Positions 1 through 5,636 of a DNA stretch of 6,334 bases are shown here, piece by piece (the first letter of the stretch is position 1; the number at the start of each line of letters is the position of its first letter). Under the pieces are notes generated by a model. The model was given only the letters and a program-made list of their open reading frames with translations. It was not told where the DNA came from and made no database searches. Source of the stretch: Ktedonobacterales bacterium (GTDB lineage: Bacteria > Chloroflexota > Ktedonobacteria > Ktedonobacterales > JADMIN01); assembly GCA_025928125.1 (NCBI GenBank), contig JAICKD010000206.1, positions 1 to 6,334 of the forward strand, read 5' to 3'. Position numbers and translations under genes: made by a program.

Positions 1-221
1 AATTTGAGCATATACGGGTTGACGATGCCCAGCGCGCTGACCACCATAATCGCCAGCAGCACGATGGCGACCTCTTTGCGATAGGGCTTGAACGCCGCCA
101 CCACCCGCCGCACCGTCTTCATATCTGCCTTACGGGTCGGCTCCTCCATCTGATACCGCGACATGCGATTGAAGCGTCCACCTCCGCCGCCACCGCCGCG
201 CATACCTCCGTGTCCAATCAT
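1..221 (-). CDS. ABC exporter, N-terminal part (partial)
   Basis: This is the first 73 codons of a protein that leaves the window at its left edge. Residues 1-20 are rich in glycine, with seven consecutive Gly at 9-15. A basic, amphipathic stretch (about 30-50) with FKPYRKE leads into a hydrophobic segment beginning VAIVLLAIMVVSALGIV at 51, followed by NPYMLK. This is the usual opening of the first transmembrane helix in MsbA/LmrA-type exporters, which fuse a six-helix membrane domain to an ATPase and sit in the cytoplasmic membrane. Neither the ATPase domain nor the substrate can be seen. I chose the ATG at 221 because GAGAGGA lies about ten bases upstream; a second in-frame ATG at 203 has GGAGGT directly against it, which is too close. 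The gene is divergent from the Rrf2 operon. The family call rests on a short N-terminus only. Confidence 0.72.
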   Translation of the reverse strand, partial: MIGHGGMRGGGGGGGRFNRMSRYQMEEPTRKADMKTVRRVVAAFKPYRKEVAIVLLAIMVVSALGIVNPYMLK

Positions 222-293
222 CAGGGGCGTATCCTCTCAGGGGTAGTGCAAGTCATTGCTCTAGTTATTTGTGCGTAATTTCTCCTGTATCGC

Positions 294-302
294 ATCGTAC
301 CA
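294..302 (-). promoter_or_regulatory. Possible extended -10 promoter for the ABC exporter gene
   Basis: Read on the minus strand, these bases give TGGTACGAT, a TGn motif joined to TACGAT (4 of 6 matches to TATAAT). It would start transcription near 287 and give a leader of about 65 bases before the ATG at 221. No convincing -35 box is present, so this is a weak inference from pattern alone. Confidence 0.22.
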
Positions 303-385
303 CGCCGCGCTCTCCGCACACACTGGCGGAAAGGCCAGTTGACGGCTGCGCAATCGAAGAGGCAGAAGCTCATACGCCCAAATCA

Positions 386-415
386 TGGATTGCATTTATC
401 CTGGATAAATATTAT
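386..415 (+). promoter_or_regulatory. Likely promoter of the Rrf2 operon
   Basis: TATTAT at 410-415 matches the consensus -10 box at 5 of 6 positions and lies in an unusually AT-rich patch (about 394-420) of otherwise GC-rich DNA. The best upstream candidate is TGGATT at 386-391, spaced 18 bases away, which is a poor -35 match and would suit an activated or weak promoter. Transcription would begin near 421. That leaves a leader of about 57 bases to the ATG at 479 but only about ten bases to the ATG at 431. Confidence 0.45.
394..410. promoter_or_regulatory. Perfect 17-nt dyad, candidate Rrf2 operator
   Basis: ATTTATCC at 394-401 and GGATAAAT at 403-410 are exact reverse complements around a central T. 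The dyad fills the spacer of the proposed promoter and shares its last base with the -10 box, so a bound dimer would block RNA polymerase. Rrf2 proteins are dimeric winged-helix regulators that commonly bind AT-rich dyads in their own promoters. Assigning this site to the neighbouring Rrf2 protein is an inference from position. Confidence 0.55.
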
Positions 416-478
416 CATTGGTTGTGAGCGATGGACATTGACAGTGTGAAACGTCGCGGGCTGGTCGGGAGGGCGCAG

Positions 479-970
479 ATGAAGCTGAGCGATGGCGTCG
501 AGTGGGCGCTGCACTGCACCGCGCTGCTGGCGGTGATTCCCGCGGGCATGGTGCTGGCGGGCAAGGCGCTCGCCGAGTACCACGGGGTCTCCGAAAGCTA
601 TCTCATCAAGCACCTCCAGGCGCTGACCGCCGCCAATATCCTGGTGTCGGTCCCCGGCCCAAAAGGCGGCTATCGGCTCGCGCGGCCCGCCGCCGAGATC
701 ACGATGCTGGAGGTCGTGGACGCCATCGAAGGGCGTGACCCAGCCTTCCGCTGTAGCGAGATTCGCCAGCGCGGCCCGGCTGGACTCGATCCAGCGGTCT
801 ACCGTCTGCCCTGCGCCATCAACGCCACCATGCTGCGCGCCGAGATGGCGTGGCGCAGATCGCTCAGCGGGCAGACTATCGCGGATCTCGTGGCGGGTCT
901 CGGCAAGCGTGTGGATCAACGTGCCGTCGACAAAACGCTCGCGTGGTTCCAGGAACACCTCCGCGGTTAG
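479..970 (+). CDS. Rrf2 family transcriptional regulator
   Basis: A 163-residue DNA-binding protein. The opening MKLSDGVEWALH is the classic Rrf2 start. A winged helix-turn-helix follows, with the likely recognition helix SESYLIKHLQAL at 38-49 and a wing GPKGGYRLAR at 60-69; then comes the ITMLEVVDAIEG segment. Rrf2 members (IscR, NsrR, CymR, RsrR, YwnA) sense iron-sulfur status, nitric oxide, sulfur supply or redox state. The sensing region here has only two cysteines, Cys92 and Cys112, instead of the three closely spaced ligands of IscR and NsrR, so a classical cluster is uncertain; Cys13 is a third, N-terminal cysteine. I chose the ATG at 479 because GGGAGGG (467-473) lies five bases upstream and the family motif begins there. 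An in-frame ATG at 431 would add 16 residues but has only a weak ribosome site. The gene heads a likely three-gene operon and probably represses itself through the dyad at 394-410. The effector is unknown. Confidence 0.9.
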   Translation: MKLSDGVEWALHCTALLAVIPAGMVLAGKALAEYHGVSESYLIKHLQALTAANILVSVPGPKGGYRLARPAAEITMLEVVDAIEGRDPAFRCSEIRQRGPAGLDPAVYRLPCAINATMLRAEMAWRRSLSGQTIADLVAGLGKRVDQRAVDKTLAWFQEHLRG

Positions 971-1022
971 CCAGCGGAGGGGCCTGGACGTAGGCGGAAG
1001 AAGGAAAGTGGGGAAGGACAAC

Positions 1023-2009
1023 ATGAAGGTTTTCGTTACTGGCGCTACAGGCGTCCTGGGGCGCCCCGTCGTCCGGCGTCTCGTCGCCGCTGGCCATACC
1101 GTTCGCGGCCTCAGCCGCTCGTCCGAAAATGCCACGCTGCTGCATCGGCTGGGAGCCGAGCCGGTGGACGCCGATCTCTTTGACCTGGTCTCGCTACAAA
1201 CTGCTCTCCGGGACGCCGATGCGGTACTCCATCTGGCGACGAAGATCCCACCATCGACACGCGCCTGGCGGCTTTCCGCCTGGGCGGAGAACGACCGCAT
1301 CCGCCGCGATGGCACACACGCGCTCGTCACGGCGGCGCTTGCCTCACCGACCGTGAAGACGTTCGTCTATCCCAGCTTTGCCCTCGTCTATCCCGAGAGC
1401 GGCGACGAGTGGATCGACGCGGAGAACACCCCAGCGGCGCCAACCGCGATTGAAGCGACCACGCTCGATGCGGAGGCCGAGGTTGCACGCTTCGCCGCGT
1501 CGGGTGACGGACGCCGTGGCCTCGCGCTACGCATGGGCGCGCTCTACAGTCCAGACGCGCCTTCAGCCCAGGATCAGCTTCGTATTGCGCACCTGGGCTT
1601 CGTGCCTGTGCCGGGACGCCCGGAGGGATACATGCCGCTCGTCTGGGTTGACGACGCCGCAAACGCGCTGGTGGTAGCGCTCGACCGGGGCGACTCGGGC
1701 ATCTACGACATCGTGGACGACCACCCCTTGCGTCGCGCGGAGATCGCCGCCGCCATTGCTGCCGCTGTGGGACGCAAGCGGTTGCGCCCGCTGCCAACAT
1801 GGCTGATGGATTTGGCTGGCGGGCCTGGCACGGAGTCATTGAGTCGCAGCCAGCGCGTCTCCAATAGCCGCTTCAAAGCGGCGACTGGTTGGACACCGAA
1901 CGTCCGAGATGCGCGGGCTGGGATGCCGCTGCTTGTTCGCGCCGACGCCGAGCGCGCACAGGAGGCCGCTCCCAGTGACGCGCCTGAACGAATGGCGGCG
2001 CGGAAGTAG
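1023..2009 (+). CDS. NAD(P)-binding extended-SDR protein (epimerase/dehydratase-like)
   Basis: A 328-residue cytosolic Rossmann-fold protein of the NAD-dependent epimerase/dehydratase group (COG0451-like). MKVFVTGATGVLG holds the dinucleotide-binding GATGVLG at 7-13, D65 to A72 gives the DADAVLHLA strand, and FVYPS (114-118) places the usual catalytic Ser at 118. WVDDAANAL (209-217) and NSRFKAATGWTP (281-292) are typical C-terminal motifs. The oddity is at 147-151: the segment that normally carries YxxxK reads TLDAE, so Tyr and Lys appear replaced by Thr147 and Glu151. The protein may bind the nucleotide without ordinary dehydrogenase chemistry, as NmrA-like sensors do, or use other residues. 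The start is supported by AAGGA at 1014-1018. It lies 52 bases behind the Rrf2 gene and 34 ahead of the hydrolase, so it is probably co-transcribed with both. Rrf2 genes beside NAD(P)-binding protein genes are known, for example ywnA-ywnB of Bacillus. The substrate is unknown. Confidence 0.85.
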   Translation: MKVFVTGATGVLGRPVVRRLVAAGHTVRGLSRSSENATLLHRLGAEPVDADLFDLVSLQTALRDADAVLHLATKIPPSTRAWRLSAWAENDRIRRDGTHALVTAALASPTVKTFVYPSFALVYPESGDEWIDAENTPAAPTAIEATTLDAEAEVARFAASGDGRRGLALRMGALYSPDAPSAQDQLRIAHLGFVPVPGRPEGYMPLVWVDDAANALVVALDRGDSGIYDIVDDHPLRRAEIAAAIAAAVGRKRLRPLPTWLMDLAGGPGTESLSRSQRVSNSRFKAATGWTPNVRDARAGMPLLVRADAERAQEAAPSDAPERMAARK

Positions 2010-2043
2010 CCTGCGGTCGAGCAGGATGAAGGAGGGTTCACCC

Positions 2044-2934
2044 ATGTCTGCCAACGAGAACACGATAGAGCATTTGACGCGAGAGCGCATGGGCGCCAAT
2101 GGCGCTATCCACTACGAGCGGAGCGGACAGGGTGAGCCGCTGCTGCTGCTTCATGGCATCGGCAGCAGCCTGCGCATCTGGGATCCAGTGTTGCCCATGC
2201 TGACGTCCCACTATGACGTGATCGCCGTGGACCTGCCGGGGCATGGCGACTCGCCTATCTTGAACGACGACACGCCACCGGATGCCGCGGGCTTCGCGCG
2301 GGCGCTGGCGCGCTTTATGGACGAGCTGGGTATCGAGACGGCGCACCTGGCGGGCAATTCGCTCGGCGGGTGGACAGCGCTGGAGCTAGCGAAGCTGGGA
2401 CGGGCGCGCTCCGTTATCGCGCTCTCGCCAGCGGGGCTATGGCGTGGCCGAGCGCCACTTTATGACATCGTATTGTTTCGGGTCTCGCGCTGGCTGGCGC
2501 GGACACTGCTTCCTGTTGCGCCCACCGTCCTGGCCTCGCCCATTGGCCGCACGCTGTTCCTGGCGCACCTGATTGGCCGCCCGTGGAGCCTCCCGCAGAA
2601 CGCGGCCTTGGAGGCTGTGCGGACGTTCGTGCGCGCGCCTGGCTTCGAGCCGACCTTCCGCGCTACGACACGCGAGAGCTTTGCGGACAGCCGCCAGATC
2701 GGGGCGCCTGTGACGGTAGCCTGGGGCGGACGCGACCGCGTGTTGCTACCGCGTCTCGCCCGGTTCCATGATGAACTGCCGCCACAGACCCGCTGGCTCA
2801 CCCTGCCCGGCTGCGGCCACGTTCCCACCTACGACGCCCCCAGCCTTGTTGCACATACCATCCTGAGTGGGACGCATCCCGCGTGGGCGAGCGATGGAGC
2901 GGCCCGCTCCACGTCAGCCTCTCGCCAGCGATAA
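2044..2934 (+). CDS. Alpha/beta fold hydrolase
   Basis: A 296-residue alpha/beta hydrolase, probably cytosolic, with no signal peptide. LLLLHGIGSS carries the oxyanion-hole HG at 37-38, and VDLPGHGDS (62-70) is the usual next strand and turn. The nucleophile elbow GNSLGG (104-109) places the catalytic Ser at 106. Asp231 in WGGRDRVLL and His259 in GCGHVP complete the triad. The lid (about 131-215) is not specific enough to name a substrate; esterases, lactonases, haloperoxidases and C-C hydrolases share this pattern. AAGGAGGG (2029-2036) lies seven bases before the chosen ATG; an in-frame ATG at 2026 sits inside the approach to that site and is less likely. It is the third gene of the Rrf2-led operon, which suggests it acts on a metabolite made or detoxified with the SDR. 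The last 20 or so residues are a low-complexity tail beyond the fold, encoded by a self-complementary stretch. Confidence 0.9.
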   Translation: MSANENTIEHLTRERMGANGAIHYERSGQGEPLLLLHGIGSSLRIWDPVLPMLTSHYDVIAVDLPGHGDSPILNDDTPPDAAGFARALARFMDELGIETAHLAGNSLGGWTALELAKLGRARSVIALSPAGLWRGRAPLYDIVLFRVSRWLARTLLPVAPTVLASPIGRTLFLAHLIGRPWSLPQNAALEAVRTFVRAPGFEPTFRATTRESFADSRQIGAPVTVAWGGRDRVLLPRLARFHDELPPQTRWLTLPGCGHVPTYDAPSLVAHTILSGTHPAWASDGAARSTSASRQR

Positions 2935-2942
2935 GCCCGCGC
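2881..2942. repeat. Self-complementary element at the end of the hydrolase gene
   Basis: A perfect palindrome at 2895-2911 (TGGAGCGG, C, CCGCTCCA) is enclosed by two further possible stems: GGCGAG 2886-2891 with CTCGCC 2921-2926, or GCGTGGGC 2881-2888 with GCCCGCGC 2935-2942 (one G-U pair). The element spans the stop codon and encodes most of the hydrolase's low-complexity tail. There is no T-run, so it is not a standard terminator. It may stabilise the 3' end of the message or be a small mobile repeat inserted into the gene end. Confidence 0.4.
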
Positions 2943-2965
2943 CCATCCTTTGCCCTGCCCCGCCG

Positions 2966-2974
2966 TGGTAAGAT
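2966..2974 (+). promoter_or_regulatory. Possible extended -10 promoter of aspA
   Basis: TGGTAAGAT combines a TGn extension with TAAGAT (4 of 6 to consensus). It would start transcription near 2981 and give a leader of about 70 bases before aspA. A TTTGCC at 2949-2954 is only 14 bases upstream, too close for a normal -35. The same TGnTAAGAT pattern recurs before brnT. This is inferred from pattern only. Confidence 0.33.
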
Positions 2975-3051
2975 AGGACTGGCTCTCGGTATTTCCCCAT
3001 TTTCTCGACATTGCCGGAGCAACGTAGCCACGGCAGGAGGCATACAGAGCG

Positions 3052-4518
3052 ATGACAAACGGCGATTCACAGCAACAGGATGCGCGCATCGAGCACGACT
3101 CACTCGGCGATAAAGCGGTGCCAGCTTCGGCGCTCTATGGCGTGCAGACACAGCGCGCCGTCGAGAACTATCCCATCAGTGGTATGCACGCCCATCCAGC
3201 GATGATTCGCGCGACGGTGCTGGTGAAGAAGGCGGCGGCGCTCTCCAATCGCGACACCGGGCGGCTCGACGCGCACATTGCCAACGCCATCATTCAGGCC
3301 GCCGACGAGATACTGGACGGCCAGTGGCACGAGCACTTCGTGGTGGATGTCTATCAGGCGGGCGCGGGTACCTCGCACAATATGAACGCCAACGAGGTGC
3401 TGGCCAACCGCGCCATTGAGATTCTCGGCGGCACACGCGGCGACTACAAGCTGGTCCATCCCAACGACCATGTCAACATGGCGCAGTCCACCAACGACGT
3501 CTTCCCGACGGCGATGCGTGTGGCGACAATGTTGATGGTGCGCGAGACGCTACCCGTGCTGGAGGAGTTGGCGGCGGCCTTCGAGGCAAAGGGGCGCGAG
3601 TTCGACGGCATCGTCAAGTCGGGCCGCACCCATCTGCAAGACGCGACGCCGATCCGTCTCGGCCAGGAGTTCGCCGCCTATGGGCTGACGTTGCGCCGCG
3701 ATGTCGCGCGCATCCATGACGCCAGCAACACCCTGCTGGAGCTGAACATCGGCGGCACAGCCGTCGGCACCGGGCTGAACGCCGAAGCCGCCTATATCGA
3801 CGCAATGGTGAAGCATCTCAGCGAGCTGACGGGCATCGCCTTCCGCCGCGCGGAGTCGCTGGTGCAGATCGCGCCGAGCATGTCGTCGTTCCTGGAGGTC
3901 TCTGGCGCGGTGCGGGTGCTGGCCAGCGACCTGACCAAGATCGCCAACGACCTGCGGCTGCTGGCGTCGGGGCCAGCCACCGGCCTCTACGAGATCGTGC
4001 TGCCTGCGGTGCAGCCAGGCTCGTCGATCATGCCGGGCAAGGTGAATCCCTCGATGGCGGAGATGCTGAACCAGGTCTGCTTCCAGGTCTTCGGCTTCGA
4101 TACGACGATCAGCTACGCCGCGCAGGCGGGCCAACTCGAGCTGAACGTGATGATGCCGGTTATCATCCACAATGTGCTCTGGTCGTTCACGATCCTGAAA
4201 AACGCGATGGCGACCTTCACCGAGCGCTGCGTCGTGGGCATCCAGGCCAATGCCAATCGCGCCGAGGAATATGCGTTCAAGAGCGCGAGTCTGGTGACGG
4301 CGCTGGCCCCGTACATCGGCTACGAGGCGTCCGCGGCGATTGCCAAGGAGCAGATTCAGACGGGCCGCGACATCCGCGACATCGTGCGCGAGCGTAACCT
4401 GCTGCCGGAATCCGATCTGGCGGAGATTTTGAAGCCCGAGGCGATGACCGAGCCGGGCATCGCGGGCCAGGGCAAGACGCAGACGCCGATTCTTGGCGGC
4501 GCCAGCGCGGGCGGATGA
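3052..4518 (+). CDS. aspA: Aspartate ammonia-lyase (aspartase)
   Basis: A 488-residue enzyme of the aspartase/fumarase superfamily. It should convert L-aspartate reversibly to fumarate and ammonia as a cytosolic homotetramer, feeding the TCA cycle. RIEHDSLGDKAVPASALYG opens the N-terminal domain. GAGTSHNMNANEVLANRA (104-121), NDHVNMAQSTND (138-149) and the signature loop GSSIMPGKVN (323-332) form the active site. Residues described for Bacillus aspartase AspB (Thr101, Ser102, Thr141, His188, catalytic Ser318, Lys324, from memory) fall on Thr107, Ser108, Thr147, His194, Ser324 and Lys330, a constant shift of six. GQLELNVMMPV (360-370) and the ending MTEPGIAG (465-472) also fit aspartase better than fumarase FumC, whose substrate loop reads GTQ rather than GTS. 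AGGAGG at 3035-3040 lies 11 bases upstream, a rather long spacer. The gene sits 117 bases after the hydrolase and probably has its own promoter. A class II fumarase or a mixed activity is the main alternative. Confidence 0.88.
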   Translation: MTNGDSQQQDARIEHDSLGDKAVPASALYGVQTQRAVENYPISGMHAHPAMIRATVLVKKAAALSNRDTGRLDAHIANAIIQAADEILDGQWHEHFVVDVYQAGAGTSHNMNANEVLANRAIEILGGTRGDYKLVHPNDHVNMAQSTNDVFPTAMRVATMLMVRETLPVLEELAAAFEAKGREFDGIVKSGRTHLQDATPIRLGQEFAAYGLTLRRDVARIHDASNTLLELNIGGTAVGTGLNAEAAYIDAMVKHLSELTGIAFRRAESLVQIAPSMSSFLEVSGAVRVLASDLTKIANDLRLLASGPATGLYEIVLPAVQPGSSIMPGKVNPSMAEMLNQVCFQVFGFDTTISYAAQAGQLELNVMMPVIIHNVLWSFTILKNAMATFTERCVVGIQANANRAEEYAFKSASLVTALAPYIGYEASAAIAKEQIQTGRDIRDIVRERNLLPESDLAEILKPEAMTEPGIAGQGKTQTPILGGASAGG

Positions 4519-4526
4519 TGGTACGG

Positions 4527-4758
4527 ATGCCGCTGGCGGGCGTTGCGCTGGGCGACCTTCGCGGCATGAGATGGCTGGCGGTTAAAACCGCGCCTGAACG
4601 GCCTTCGCTCCGCTGCGGCCACGAAGTCCGCCTGCGCGGACTGACCAGATCCCTGCCCACCAGTGCTCTAGTAGGGGAGAATCTGTGAAACCCGCGACGG
4701 CGGGTTTTGTGGCCGAGCGAAGCTCGGTCCCTTAGGCGCGACTTCAGTCGCCAGCGCC
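4527..4758. repeat. Multi-hairpin structured repeat
   Basis: This gap carries successive inverted repeats: ATGCCGC 4527-4533 with GCGGCAT 4561-4567; GCGGTT 4578-4583 with AACCGC 4586-4591; CTTCG 4603-4607 with CGAAG 4622-4626; AGTCCGC 4625-4631 with GCGGACT 4636-4642 (overlapping the previous arm by two bases); AAACCCGC 4688-4695 with GCGGGTTT 4700-4707; CCGAGC 4713-4718 with GCTCGG 4722-4727; GCGAC 4738-4742 with GTCGC 4747-4751, alongside alternative outer arms GGCGC 4735-4739 and GCGCC 4754-4758. From memory, chains of this style, including a CCCGC/GCGGG hairpin with flanking A and T runs followed by a GACTTCAGTC-type hairpin, occur as dispersed repeats in Chloroflexota and Cyanobacteria. 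It has no coding potential of its own that I can support. Confidence 0.6.
4688..4708 (+). terminator. Terminator-like hairpin after aspA
   Basis: AAACCCGC and GCGGGTTT make a perfect 8-bp stem around a GACG loop, ending in TTTT. The tract is short, and the hairpin is 170 bases beyond the aspA stop inside the repeat array, so it may be a repeat component that also terminates transcription. The A-run on the other arm would give a shorter T-run on the minus strand. Confidence 0.45.
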
Positions 4759-4779
4759 ATGCTACAGGAAACACGCGCC

Positions 4780-5553
4780 ATGACCGACTTTGTCTCACGC
4801 GACTATCCGATCCTCGAATTTGACGATGCGCCGGAGGGCGTGCTAGAGCCGTCGCGGCTCATCAAGCCACGCGACGTGCCGGAGCGTGTGGTGATCTGTT
4901 TCTTCAACGAGGTCATCACCCAGCTCAGCCAGCAGCACGAGATGCGTGTGGTCAAGCACCTGCGGAGCGAGATGGGTACGCACCCTGTCTATGAGATGGA
5001 GTTCGAGGGCCAGCGGCTGGCGATATTCCATCCGGGCGTGGGCGCGCCCCTGGCATCCGCGATGCTCGAAGAGGTCATCGCGCTGGGCTGCCGCAAGTTC
5101 ATCGCCTGTGGCGGCTGTGGCGTGCTCGATAGCAGCATCGCGATGGGGCATCCGCTGATCCCGCTCTCCGCCATCCGCGACGAGGGTACCTCATATCACT
5201 ATTTGCCGCCGGGCCGTGAGGTGACGCCCAGCCCTGAGGGCGTCGCGGCGCTCGAGGCGACATTCCTGGCGCACAAGGTCGGCTACCTGACCGCCAAGAC
5301 CTGGACAACCGACGCCATCTATCGCGAGACGCCCGCCAAGGTACAGCAGCGCCTCGCCGAGGGCTGCCTGATGGTCGAGATGGAGGCGGCGGCCTTCTTC
5401 GCCGTGGCGCAATTCCGCGGCGTGACCTTCGCCCAGGTGCTCTACGGCGGCGATGACGTTGGCGGCTCTGAATGGAGCGCGCGGGAATGGGCCTCCCATT
5501 CGGGGCGCGAGGCGCTCTTCTGGCTGGCCGCCGAGGCGTGCCTGCGGTTGTAA
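4780..5553 (+). CDS. Nucleoside phosphorylase (uridine phosphorylase-like)
   Basis: A 257-residue cytosolic enzyme of the PNP/UDP phosphorylase superfamily, closest in pattern to COG2820 (uridine phosphorylase-like). Members cleave a nucleoside with phosphate to give a free base and ribose 1-phosphate in nucleoside salvage. YPILEFD (9-15) and EPSRLIKPRDVP (23-34) are family openings. HPGVGAP (84-90) is the phosphate-binding glycine loop, CGGCGVLD (110-117) follows the central strand, RDEGTSYHY (133-141) and TWTTDAIYRET (174-184) line the substrate pocket, and VEMEAAAFFAVA (199-210) holds the ribose-binding Met201-Glu202. GGDDVGG (223-229) probably supplies the catalytic Asp. Base preference cannot be read from the sequence. 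I chose the ATG at 4780 because AGGAAA (4766-4771) lies eight bases upstream. An in-frame ATG at 4759 touches the last base of the repeat array and has no clear ribosome site. No promoter was recognised, so it may depend on read-through or on a site within the repeat. Confidence 0.85.
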   Translation: MTDFVSRDYPILEFDDAPEGVLEPSRLIKPRDVPERVVICFFNEVITQLSQQHEMRVVKHLRSEMGTHPVYEMEFEGQRLAIFHPGVGAPLASAMLEEVIALGCRKFIACGGCGVLDSSIAMGHPLIPLSAIRDEGTSYHYLPPGREVTPSPEGVAALEATFLAHKVGYLTAKTWTTDAIYRETPAKVQQRLAEGCLMVEMEAAAFFAVAQFRGVTFAQVLYGGDDVGGSEWSAREWASHSGREALFWLAAEACLRL

Positions 5554-5582
5554 GTGAGGTATGCAGTAGTAGACGTGGAATG

Positions 5583-5591
5583 TGTTAAGAT
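5583..5591 (+). promoter_or_regulatory. Possible extended -10 promoter of the brnT cassette
   Basis: TGTTAAGAT is a TGn extension joined to TAAGAT, the same arrangement as before aspA. Transcription would begin near 5598, about 39 bases before the brnT start. No -35 box is evident at normal spacing. Its position just upstream of the 5604-5615 palindrome strengthens the inference. Confidence 0.4.
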
Positions 5592-5603
5592 GACTGAATC
5601 GTG

Positions 5604-5615
5604 ACAGACGTCTGT
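5604..5615. promoter_or_regulatory. Perfect palindrome, candidate antitoxin operator
   Basis: ACAGACGTCTGT is a 12-bp perfect palindrome with no spacer. It would lie about 6 to 17 bases after the proposed transcription start and ends 21 bases before the brnT ATG, where a bound dimer could block transcription. Type II toxin-antitoxin operons are commonly repressed by their own antitoxin or complex. The link to the partner gene here is inferred from position. Confidence 0.45.
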
Positions 5616-5636
5616 GTTGCCTTCTAAAGGGCTGGT

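Noticed and set aside
322..344. Hairpin ACTGGC/GCCAGT followed by a TTGACG -35-like box
   Set aside because: No -10 box lies at normal spacing after TTGACG, and the short hairpin lies upstream of the better promoter, so no role can be supported.
735..1022. Upstream extension of the SDR reading frame to position 735
   Set aside because: The frame is open, but it overlaps the Rrf2 gene, lacks conserved sequence, and the Rossmann fold begins exactly at the ATG at 1023, which has a ribosome site.
383..1330. A 315-codon minus-strand open frame opposite the Rrf2 and SDR genes
   Set aside because: It overlaps two recognisable plus-strand genes, has arginine- and serine-rich composition typical of an antisense frame in GC-rich DNA, and matches no family I know.
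1327..1839. A 170-codon minus-strand open frame opposite the SDR gene
   Set aside because: Highly arginine- and proline-rich antisense frame lying within a clear plus-strand gene.
3550..4170. A 206-codon minus-strand open frame inside aspA
   Set aside because: It lies wholly opposite conserved aspartase motifs and has no recognisable domain.
3052..4518. Identification as class II fumarase FumC
   Set aside because: The superfamily is shared, but GTSHN, NDHVN, GQLELNVM and the C-terminal MTEPGIAG fit aspartase, and the active-site residues match Bacillus AspB with a constant shift of six.
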